From the IMG/VR virus record IMGVR_UViG_3300045999_009251, positions 1 to 47,193 of that record: a stretch of DNA of 47,193 bases; one strand, given 5' to 3'. Positions within the stretch are counted from its first letter, which is position 1, and each line of letters opens with the position of its first letter. The position numbers were made by a program, and so were the translations under genes. The notes below the pieces were generated by a model. It was not told the DNA's origin. It searched no databases and saw only the letters and a list, made by a program, of their open reading frames with translations. The DNA comes from a virus. Below, one piece after another: positions 14,932 through 22,406 of the stretch.

Positions 14932-16887
14932 ATGGCAGATCAACAACCACAAAGGAACCTATTTTCAGCGCTCAAACGGCTGTTTTCTACTGATGTTATC
15001 ATTAGAAACGACGGCGGAACGTTAAAAACAGTAGATGTAGAGAATATACAGACGAATGGCGTACTACAGACCAACGCACTCGTTGACCGTTTTAATCGCA
15101 TCTATACTACTTCCACCTCTTATGGAGTAAATCTTAACCTTTCACAAAACTATCAGAGTGCGAGGGTGCAGATTTATGCCGATTACGAGGCTATGGATAC
15201 GGATCCTATCATTGCATCTGCATTAGATATTATTGCCGATGAATGTACTCTAAAAAATGCTCAAGGCGACGTAATTCAAATCCGTTCATCAGATGAAAAC
15301 ATTCAAAAAATACTTTATAGCTTATTCTACGACGTACTCAACATTGAGTTTAATTTGTGGTTCTGGATTAGAAATATGTGTAAGTATGGTGATTTTTTTC
15401 TTAAGCTCGAGGTAGCAGAAAAGTACGGAGTTTACAACGTAATTCCGTTCTCTGCTTACAACATCGTACGTCTTGAAGGTACTAATCCTTCAAATCCTTC
15501 AGAGGTAATTTTTAAGTATGACCCTACTGCCGCCCTCGGTGCTACAGCAGGTTATTCTACCTCATATCAGAACACAGACTTAGGTATTACATTCTACAAC
15601 TACGAAATGGCTCACCTAAGATTGATTGGAGACGTTAATTACCTACCGTACGGCCGTTCTTATTTAGAACCAGGTCGTAGACTTTATAAGCAGTACGTCT
15701 TAATGGAGGATGCGATGATGATCCATCGTCTGACTCGTGCACCACAGCGCCGTATCTTCTACGTAAACGTGGGAGCTATACCTCCAAATGAGGTTGAGAA
15801 CTACATGCAGCGCATGATTAACAAGATGAAGAAAACACCTCTTGTAGATCAAAAAACCGGACAGTATAACCTAAACTATAACGTGCAGAACATGCTTGAA
15901 GACTTCTTCATTCCTGTACGTGGTAACGATTCTTCTACGCGTATTGATAACGCACCACCGCTTGAGTATAACGGTATCGAAGATATTAATTACCTACTTA
16001 ACAAACTGTTTGCAGCCCTTAAGATCCCTAAAGCATTCCTTGGATATGAAAAGGATTTAACAGGTAAGGCTACATTGGCTGCTGAAGATATTCGCTTTGC
16101 ACGTACCATTGAAAGAATTCAGCGTATTGCACTTTCAGAGTTAAATAAAATTGCCCTCGTACACCTTTACGCACACGGATATGACGATGAATCGTTAACC
16201 AATTTTGAATTAACGCTCACTACTCCTTCTATTATTTACGAGCAAGAGAGGATTGCTCTTATGAAGGAGAAGATGGATCTTGCCGCCCAGATGATGGAGA
16301 CCAGCTTCTTACCGACTGACTGGATTTACGATAAGTTATTTCACTTCTCTGAAGAAGAGTTTGATGAATATCGCGACCTGGTTGTTGAGGATAAGAAGAG
16401 AATGTTCCGTATAAAACAGATTGAAGAAGAAGGTAATGATCCAGCAGAAAGCGGACAAGCATACGGTACACCTCACCAAATTGCTTCAATGTACGGCGGA
16501 TATGGATCAGCTCCCCTATCAGGTCAAAATGTACCGCAGGGTTATGATGAAACCAATTCAACCGAACCTACCAAACTTCCCGGCCGACCTGCAAACAAGG
16601 TATCGCTCATCAACACTCACGACGATCCTCTCGGAAGAGATAGAATGGGAGTTTATGATTTGAAGTCTAAACCAAATTCAGGAGAAGACGGGTTAAAAGC
16701 TAAGTTTACAGGCGGAAATCCGTTATCGTTGAAAGAGCATAAGAATACTACTGTAGCTGCTTACCTAACTAATAAAGCTGCATTAGAGAGTTATAAGAAA
16801 AATAAGAGAGTAAACATTTACGAAACCGATAAAACCAACGAGTTACTTGATGAATCTCGTATTAGACCTGATTCAGATTTAATCTAG
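14932..16887 (+). CDS. Portal vertex protein (T4 gp20-like)
   Basis: A 651-residue protein, longer than T4 gp20 (about 524). The core shows the gp20-type order: IASALDIIADECTLKN near 85-100, RRIFYVNVGAIPPNEVENYM near 275-295, and FLGYEKDLTGKATLAAEDIRFARTIERIQ near 370-400 (given by key residues). The C-terminal 150 residues are Gly/Pro/Asn-rich then charged and look disordered, which explains the extra length. It forms the dodecameric ring for DNA entry and the neck platform. It lies directly after terminase, as expected. Confidence 0.93.
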   Translation: MADQQPQRNLFSALKRLFSTDVIIRNDGGTLKTVDVENIQTNGVLQTNALVDRFNRIYTTSTSYGVNLNLSQNYQSARVQIYADYEAMDTDPIIASALDIIADECTLKNAQGDVIQIRSSDENIQKILYSLFYDVLNIEFNLWFWIRNMCKYGDFFLKLEVAEKYGVYNVIPFSAYNIVRLEGTNPSNPSEVIFKYDPTAALGATAGYSTSYQNTDLGITFYNYEMAHLRLIGDVNYLPYGRSYLEPGRRLYKQYVLMEDAMMIHRLTRAPQRRIFYVNVGAIPPNEVENYMQRMINKMKKTPLVDQKTGQYNLNYNVQNMLEDFFIPVRGNDSSTRIDNAPPLEYNGIEDINYLLNKLFAALKIPKAFLGYEKDLTGKATLAAEDIRFARTIERIQRIALSELNKIALVHLYAHGYDDESLTNFELTLTTPSIIYEQERIALMKEKMDLAAQMMETSFLPTDWIYDKLFHFSEEEFDEYRDLVVEDKKRMFRIKQIEEEGNDPAESGQAYGTPHQIASMYGGYGSAPLSGQNVPQGYDETNSTEPTKLPGRPANKVSLINTHDDPLGRDRMGVYDLKSKPNSGEDGLKAKFTGGNPLSLKEHKNTTVAAYLTNKAALESYKKNKRVNIYETDKTNELLDESRIRPDSDLI

Positions 16888-16895
16888 TACGTCGA

Positions 16896-16904
16896 TATTT
16901 ATTA
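16896..16904 (+). promoter_or_regulatory. Late-promoter-like motif TATTTATTA
   Basis: Perfect copy 15 bases before the ATG at 16920. Confidence 0.6.
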
Positions 16905-16919
16905 GTAAGCTTACTGTCA

Positions 16920-17771
16920 ATGATCAAGCATAGCAAATACAAAAACACCGGTGTTCTATTTGAGCTTTTAGTACGTCAAGCCACGGCAGATTTAATGTCA
17001 AACAAAGACCCTAAAGCTGTCAAAATCTTTAAGAAGTACTTCACAAACACGGAGTTAGGTAAAGAATACAACCTTTATAACACCGTCGCCAATGCACCAA
17101 AACTTACAGAATCTAAAGCTGAAATCCTTATAAACACTATTATTGATCAAGCCAAAAAGCTTGACAGAGTGAAATTAGATAAGGAAAAGTACAATTTAAT
17201 TCGAGAAGTTAAGAAACACTACGATCTTGACGATTTTTTTAAAGCAAAAATCAGTAACTACAAGATTCACGCCTCAGTATATACTCTTATTGAGAATCAA
17301 CTTACTAAGAAGTTTTCAGATACTAAGCAGCTCGTTACCAACAAACTTACTCTTCTTGAGCATATTACCAAAGAAACCTTAACTGAAAGAAAGGTTGCCT
17401 CTAAGGTAGTAGAAGAATTCATGAAAGAAGATAAAGAAATTAGAATTCTTGCTTATAAAATTTTAGTAGAGAAATTTAACGAAAAGTATGCAAGCCTTTC
17501 CGGAGAACAGAAAGATTTGTTGAAAGAATATATCAATAACGTTTCTGATACTAAGAAACTAAGAACCTATCTCAACACAAAATTGCTCGAAGTTAAAACC
17601 GAGCTCGTAGACATCAAGTCTAACGTAGGAGATAAGGTTCTTCAGATTAAATTAAACGAGGTTTTGAACTTTATTAAGCCTCTCGGTCCAAATGAATCTA
17701 TTAAGGACGAGGTTTTAATTGGCTTAATGCAGTACTATCAATTGATTAGTGAGCTCAAAGCCGTAAAATAA
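16920..17771 (+). CDS. Conserved head-module protein MIKHSKYKNTG
   Basis: A 283-residue, Lys-rich, almost wholly helical protein. The start MIKHSKYKNTGVLFELLVRQ is a signature I recall from T4-like phages of marine hosts, always between portal and prohead protease; no function is known to me. Long helices with regular Leu/Ile spacing suggest coiled-coil assembly, for instance in the prohead core. It is one base overlapped with the next gene (TAATG). It lacks the cleavable tag of the neighbouring genes. Confidence 0.65.
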   Translation: MIKHSKYKNTGVLFELLVRQATADLMSNKDPKAVKIFKKYFTNTELGKEYNLYNTVANAPKLTESKAEILINTIIDQAKKLDRVKLDKEKYNLIREVKKHYDLDDFFKAKISNYKIHASVYTLIENQLTKKFSDTKQLVTNKLTLLEHITKETLTERKVASKVVEEFMKEDKEIRILAYKILVEKFNEKYASLSGEQKDLLKEYINNVSDTKKLRTYLNTKLLEVKTELVDIKSNVGDKVLQIKLNEVLNFIKPLGPNESIKDEVLIGLMQYYQLISELKAVK

Positions 17772-18808
17772 TGAACAATCAGTTTGCCACACAGTTTTTA
17801 CGGGAAGATAGAGAAGAACTCTCTGTCGAAGATTTGATAGCCTCTCTACGCCCTACCTTAGACAAAGCTATAGAGTTAGGAATTAGTGCAGACGACATTA
17901 AGGCTATGGTTGCTAGTGCTTTTAATCTAGAAGAAGACGGAGCAGCCGCAGCACCTGCTGGCGGAGGAAGTACAACAGGCGGCGGATCAACAGCTGGCGC
18001 AACCTTTACCCCGGGCACTGGTGAGCAAACAGCTACTACAAAAGCTTTTAAGAAAAAAAAATACCAAGAAGGTATAGGTGCTAACTGCGTTCCTGTCGAA
18101 GAATTAGAAGCTGTTTTAAGAGCTTTTCAAGCTGAGCGAACAGAGAAGTTAAGACAATTAATAACTAAATACGGCGGAACAGTATCAGAAGATGCACCAC
18201 GCCTAGCCGGCGATCCAAGTAAAACTAATGCACAAGGTTCAAAAAATCTTAATGCATATTCTAGCGTAGGTTTTACAAAAGCACCCAATGCCGAAGAGGC
18301 AGGAAAAAAAATCAAAGGCGTACAAGTCAAGATGCTTTGGAACGAAGGGACAGTAGAAGTAAGGTGGAAAGATATTGAGGAGCATACAAAAAAGCTAGGT
18401 AGAAAACTACATGGATTCAAACCTGACTCTAGCGAAGAAAAGTACTTCCTAGATTATATGAGAGATGCTTTTAATCAAGAGTTGATTACTAGCCCACAAA
18501 GCCTACTCACCACTGCTTCTAATTACACAGATGCCGTTAGGGAAGAACTCAATGAATCACGCGCTTACTCTAAATTCCGGAAAGAAACTTCCACAAGAAG
18601 TAAGGACCAGCAGATGCATGAAGCGGTTAAAATAATTCATAATAAACTTGAAGAGGTATCCAAGCTCGTAGAATTTGCTCAGCAAATGAGAACTGAGTTA
18701 TCTGAAGGTGAAAATACTCTTGAATACAAGCATAACACTAAAAAGATCTTTGAGAAAATCAATTCTAAAGTAATTGAAGTCTATACTAAAACTAGAAACC
18801 TAAAATAA
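17771..18808 (+). CDS. Tagged head-module protein sharing a GATFTPGxGEQ segment with the major capsid protein
   Basis: A 345-residue protein. The N-terminus MNNQFATQFLRE followed by D fits the cleavable tag. Residues 57-75 are an Ala/Gly/Thr/Ser-rich linker, and 76-86 read GATFTPGTGEQ, nearly identical to residues 71-81 of the major capsid protein. A Lys-rich patch follows. The C-terminal half is helical and charged (QMHEAVKIIHNKLEEVSKLV). It lies between portal and protease where T4 has the core proteins gp67 and gp68, so a prohead-core or internal role is inferred. Confidence 0.6.
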   Translation: MNNQFATQFLREDREELSVEDLIASLRPTLDKAIELGISADDIKAMVASAFNLEEDGAAAAPAGGGSTTGGGSTAGATFTPGTGEQTATTKAFKKKKYQEGIGANCVPVEELEAVLRAFQAERTEKLRQLITKYGGTVSEDAPRLAGDPSKTNAQGSKNLNAYSSVGFTKAPNAEEAGKKIKGVQVKMLWNEGTVEVRWKDIEEHTKKLGRKLHGFKPDSSEEKYFLDYMRDAFNQELITSPQSLLTTASNYTDAVREELNESRAYSKFRKETSTRSKDQQMHEAVKIIHNKLEEVSKLVEFAQQMRTELSEGENTLEYKHNTKKIFEKINSKVIEVYTKTRNLK

Positions 18809-18812
18809 AGTC

Positions 18813-18947
18813 ATGGCAAAAGCAAAAGGTGGAGGTGACTCTAGAAAAATCACCTTCGGTAAACGTAAAACAGGTTCTGCACAGAAAAGTTATAATAAAC
18901 ACACTCCTCGCCCGAAAGCATATAGAGGACAGGGAAGAAAGCCTTAA
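18813..18947 (+). CDS. Small very basic protein (44 residues)
   Basis: A short gene 4 bases after the upstream stop, encoding MAKAKGGGDSRKITFGKRKT then a Lys/Arg/Gly/Tyr-rich end (KAYRGQGRKP). I recall the FGKRKTG and YRGQGR strings from the same position in other marine T4-like phages, which supports it as real. Its place matches T4 gp67, but gp67 is acidic while this is strongly basic. It may bind DNA or the acidic scaffold; this is inference. Confidence 0.65.
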   Translation: MAKAKGGGDSRKITFGKRKTGSAQKSYNKHTPRPKAYRGQGRKP

Positions 18948-18950
18948 AGC

Positions 18951-18959
18951 TATTTATTA
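18951..18959 (+). promoter_or_regulatory. Late-promoter-like motif TATTTATTA
   Basis: Perfect copy 2 bases before the ATG at 18962 and 3 bases after the preceding stop. Confidence 0.6.
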
Positions 18960-18961
18960 TT

Positions 18962-20104
18962 ATGAAGAACATCCAAGCTCAATATCAAGACCTGTTAGAA
19001 GGTAAGATGTCAAAGTCGAACTTCATGCGTAATGTACGTATGCAATTTCCTCAACACATCGCTCCAACCACCTCTTTTGACGATTCTGTAAAGATTCTAA
19101 AAGGAAAGCGTATCTTATCTGAAGCTAAAAAACCAGAAGGCGTTTACGGACATAATCCGAATGCCGAAGCTGAAGCTTCCAGAGGTATCGATCACTTGAA
19201 CTACTACCAGGTTTACCACGGTATTCAATATGAGCTTGCACAAATGCCTGAAATTACGGATGAAAACTACGTGAAAGCTAGAAAGAAAGTCGTCGATAAG
19301 ATTTTGAAAGATCCAGACGCTTACAAAGATTTGCAGCTTGCAAACTTCAAGGCTGTAAAGGAAATGGACGAGGATCTTAAGATGAAAGACGTAAAGAAAA
19401 ACAACCTTACCGACAAGCCAAATGAGATGAAGGTTGTTAAGAAAGATGCGAAAGCTAACACTCAAGATACGTTAGAGAAAAAAGAAAAGAAAAAATCTAA
19501 GACTGCGAAAGTACCAGTAATGACTCAGACCCCGAAAGGAAAGCTCGAAGCTTTCGCAACTCCGGGTAAAGAGAAGGTAGTGGCTCTTAAAGAGCACATT
19601 ATCGATGAAATGACATCTATGAATCCTCACCACGAGGATTTTCGTAAAGGTATGAGAGTCAAAAAAAAAACTGACTCCAAAACAGGACACATAACTGAAT
19701 TTGACGGTCATACAGCTACTGTCAAGTGGGACGATGGTGGAGAAGAAGATATTCAGAGAAATGTACTTACCGGAAAAGATGTTTCACCTACACCAACTAA
19801 ACAAGACAATCCTTTAGCAAAAATGCCTGATTTAGGTAAGCTTGGACAGGATTGGTTAAGCAAGCAAGTAAACGAAGATCCCGTAGGGCAGCAAGCTGCA
19901 GGAAATCCTGATGAAGAAAAAGAAATGAGAGATGCTAAAATTAAAGCTCTTAAAGAAAAGCTTGTAAAAGCTTTAAAAAGAGAAGGAATTAAATACAATA
20001 TCGGTTCAGCAGGAACTTCTACAGAGTATAGAAAGACTGTAGACCCTGATTTAGAAAAGAAACTAAAAAGCGCAGGAATACAGTTCACAAAGAGCAATAT
20101 TTAA
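18962..20104 (+). CDS. Head-module protein, likely prohead core/internal protein
   Basis: A 380-residue highly charged protein. The N-terminus MKNIQAQYQDLLEGKMSKSNF precedes KGKRILSE followed by A near residue 57, a strong (L/I)-x-E cleavage site. Residues 60-130 are helical. Residues about 140-200 are Lys-rich and disordered. A small SH3-like barrel follows near 222-262 (KGMRVKKKTDSKTGHITEFDG, given by key residues). The C-terminus is helical and basic. Position before the prohead protease fits a processed core protein. No named family is recognised. Confidence 0.6.
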   Translation: MKNIQAQYQDLLEGKMSKSNFMRNVRMQFPQHIAPTTSFDDSVKILKGKRILSEAKKPEGVYGHNPNAEAEASRGIDHLNYYQVYHGIQYELAQMPEITDENYVKARKKVVDKILKDPDAYKDLQLANFKAVKEMDEDLKMKDVKKNNLTDKPNEMKVVKKDAKANTQDTLEKKEKKKSKTAKVPVMTQTPKGKLEAFATPGKEKVVALKEHIIDEMTSMNPHHEDFRKGMRVKKKTDSKTGHITEFDGHTATVKWDDGGEEDIQRNVLTGKDVSPTPTKQDNPLAKMPDLGKLGQDWLSKQVNEDPVGQQAAGNPDEEKEMRDAKIKALKEKLVKALKREGIKYNIGSAGTSTEYRKTVDPDLEKKLKSAGIQFTKSNI

Positions 20105-20731
20105 ATGAACAAGCAAGTCTTAATAGAATATTTACCTTTCAAGCCACTACCTAAGCAGCTACACGAGGCTAGGATGAATCCTAAAGCACCTCTTATTGTA
20201 GCCGGCCTAGTACAGGCAGCCGATAAACCTAACGCAAATAGACGTATCTACGATTACGATACTCTTGCTAAGCAGGTAGAGCTCTATATTGAAGGACCTG
20301 TTAGAGAGAGAAGAGCATTAGGTGAACTTGATCACCCCGAGTCTTCTGTAATCAACCTTAAGAATGTTTGTCATAACATTACAAGACTCTGGTGGGAGGG
20401 TAAAAACCTAATGGGTGAGTTTGAGATTCTAGATACACCTTCAGGAAATATTCTTAGAGAGTTGTTTATGAATAATATTACAGTAGGCGTTTCTTCTCGT
20501 GCAATGGGATCGGTTTCACCAATAGGTGAAGGTTTAGTTCAGGTAGAAGATGATTTAGAATTAATTTGCTGGGATTTTGTTTCAACTCCATCTACGTATG
20601 GTGCTTATGTAAAACCGGTAGGTGGATTAAACGAGTCTTACAATCCTGGTCAAGAAAAACTCTCAAGCGTAAATAAGCTAATATCAGATATTATTTGTAC
20701 CCAGAGCGGTGTTTGCTGTATAAAGCCTTAA
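20105..20731 (+). CDS. Prohead core protease (T4 gp21-like, serine peptidase)
   Basis: A 208-residue peptidase of the gp21 family. Catalytic elements are LGELDHPES with His at 77 and TVGVSSRAMGS with Ser at 130-131; the LVQVEDDLELICWDFVSTPS block that follows is typical of the family. It cleaves head proteins after (L/I)-x-E during maturation, which is the site form found in the tags of many proteins here. Its own N-terminus has VLIE and LHE sites at residues 5-8 and 19-21, consistent with self-processing. It starts 1 base after the upstream stop. Confidence 0.92.
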   Translation: MNKQVLIEYLPFKPLPKQLHEARMNPKAPLIVAGLVQAADKPNANRRIYDYDTLAKQVELYIEGPVRERRALGELDHPESSVINLKNVCHNITRLWWEGKNLMGEFEILDTPSGNILRELFMNNITVGVSSRAMGSVSPIGEGLVQVEDDLELICWDFVSTPSTYGAYVKPVGGLNESYNPGQEKLSSVNKLISDIICTQSGVCCIKP

Positions 20732-20735
20732 TAAA

Positions 20736-21074
20736 ATGAAACGACAACTTAACGAAATTAAAAGACTGCAAGAACTTGCAGGAGTTGTTGGAGAGGAAGA
20801 AAATAATTCACTAAAAGACGGTAATGTTTTTGACGATGTACCTTCCATAGACATCTCTATACAGACAGATGAAAGAGGAGAAGATACTCTTTTCATGAAT
20901 ATAAGTACTTTGTATCACGGAGGAGGAAATAAGAAGATATCTTTATTAAAAGATAATCCTAGGTTGCAGCAACAGGTAATGCAAACCATGCAATCTGAGA
21001 TACAAAAAACATTCAGAAGAGTTATTCACTCTATACTCGGTGAACCCTACGGGTTACCAGAATCAGAAAAATAA
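20736..21074 (+). CDS. Small tagged protein between protease and scaffold
   Basis: A 112-residue protein. It starts MKRQLNE followed by I, then RLQELAGVV, close to the start of the gene at 12090 (KMQKIAGIL). After the tag it has a mixed acidic domain with helical C-terminal half (NPRLQQQVMQTMQSEIQ). It lies 4 bases after the protease stop, inside the T4-like head-maturation block. The function is unknown; an internal or core role is inferred from tag and position. Confidence 0.55.
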   Translation: MKRQLNEIKRLQELAGVVGEEENNSLKDGNVFDDVPSIDISIQTDERGEDTLFMNISTLYHGGGNKKISLLKDNPRLQQQVMQTMQSEIQKTFRRVIHSILGEPYGLPESEK

Positions 21075-21114
21075 ACTTTTTCACTAAGAATCAAGGTTTT
21101 CCATTCCAATACGA

Positions 21115-21123
21115 TATTTATGA
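21115..21123 (+). promoter_or_regulatory. Late-promoter-like motif TATTTATGA (one mismatch)
   Basis: Lies in the 138-base gap before the scaffold gene, 89 bases upstream of its ATG, so the scaffold mRNA would carry a long leader. Confidence 0.5.
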
Positions 21124-21127
21124 TCGT

Positions 21128-21147
21128 ATGCCATCCTAATATGGCAT
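21128..21147 (+). other. Leader stem-loop before scaffold gene
   Basis: Perfect 7-bp stem ATGCCAT / ATGGCAT with a 6-base loop, 5 bases after the promoter-like motif, so at or near the 5' end of the predicted mRNA. There is no T-run, so it is not a terminator. Confidence 0.55.
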
Positions 21148-21212
21148 CTGTATTTTACATACCCTTATATTGCTACCCTACTAATTAGCAATTCCCCGAA
21201 ACAAAATTCAAG

Positions 21213-22373
21213 ATGGAAAATCAAGAATTGTTTAAACAAGCAATCCTTGACGCAAAGGCTGTTCGTGAGACTGCTATGGCTGCTGCCAGAACTACTCTCG
21301 CCGAGCATTTCGAGCCTTTCATCAAGGAAACCATGGAGAAAGAGCTTCAAAAAGAAGAAGACGACACCATGGAAGAGAGCGCTGACATGGAGGAAGTTAA
21401 GATGCATGACGATAAAAAGGAAATGCATAAAGAGACTGCTGACATGGAAGAGGCTACTCTTGACGAAATCCTAGCTGAATTAGACGCTCTTTCTGAGACT
21501 GAAAAAGTTGAAGAAGGAGAAGACCTAGAAGAAGGTCACGTAAAGTCTGATGGCTACGACGGAAAAGCCGCTAAAGGCGGAACTGGTTATGACGAGAAAG
21601 CCAAGGTTAGTCATGGCGATCACAAACTTCACGAAGCTGAAGATGACGAAAAAGAAAAGGAAGACGACGATGCTGAAGAAGCCGGCGAAGACCTTACTAA
21701 AGACATCGAAGCCGGTGAAGAAGGTGGAGACAAGCAAGAAGTAGTAGACATTACCGTAGGCGACTTGAAAGACATCATTCGTGATGTATTCATGCAACTA
21801 CAAGGCGGTGGCGGTGCTCTCGATGCTGATACTGACCTAGCTGCTGACTTAGGTGGTGGTGAAGAAATGGAAGCAGGAGAAGAAGAAATTTCTCTTGACG
21901 AAATTCTTGCCGAACTCGAAAAAGAAGAGAAAGGTAAAAAAATGGAAGAAGGTACAGGTCCTGGCGGTAAAATTGATCCGTCAGCCGAAGACGTTCACAT
22001 GGTTCAGTACGATGAGATGAAACAAGAACTTAACGAAGCCGTTAAGACTATTAAAGCACTCAAGACTGAATTGAACGAAATCAACCTCTTCAGCGCCAAG
22101 CTTCTCTACGTAAACAAAGTTTTCAAAGCTAAGAATCTTTCTGAAGCACAGAAAACTAAAGTGATCAACGCTTTTGATAGAGCAACCTCTGTAAAAGAAG
22201 TTGAAAACACTTACAAGACTTTACTTGAGTCTTTAGCCGTAGAAAGCAAAAAATCCTCTCTTAAAGAATCTGTAGGTTTTGCATCAAAGCCAATCGGTAA
22301 TGCCCCAGCTAGACCGATTGTTGAAGCTGACGCTTTCGTAACAAGATGGCAGCAGCTAGCTGGAATTAAATAA
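21213..22373 (+). CDS. Prohead scaffold protein (T4 gp22-like)
   Basis: A 386-residue, extremely acidic protein with long Glu/Asp/Lys-rich and Gly-rich disordered stretches between a helical N-terminus (MENQELFKQAILDAKAV) and a helical C-terminal third. Position just before the major capsid gene, composition and several (L/I)-x-E sites (such as ILAE and LDEILAE) fit the T4 gp22 scaffold, which is degraded by the prohead protease. It ends in RWQQLAGIK, an echo of the QxLAG string in the small proteins at 12090 and 20736. No motif defines the family, so the call rests on context and composition. Confidence 0.75.
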   Translation: MENQELFKQAILDAKAVRETAMAAARTTLAEHFEPFIKETMEKELQKEEDDTMEESADMEEVKMHDDKKEMHKETADMEEATLDEILAELDALSETEKVEEGEDLEEGHVKSDGYDGKAAKGGTGYDEKAKVSHGDHKLHEAEDDEKEKEDDDAEEAGEDLTKDIEAGEEGGDKQEVVDITVGDLKDIIRDVFMQLQGGGGALDADTDLAADLGGGEEMEAGEEEISLDEILAELEKEEKGKKMEEGTGPGGKIDPSAEDVHMVQYDEMKQELNEAVKTIKALKTELNEINLFSAKLLYVNKVFKAKNLSEAQKTKVINAFDRATSVKEVENTYKTLLESLAVESKKSSLKESVGFASKPIGNAPARPIVEADAFVTRWQQLAGIK

Positions 22374-22406
22374 ACCAATTATTAACAAAACCTCAATTTT
22401 ACTACG

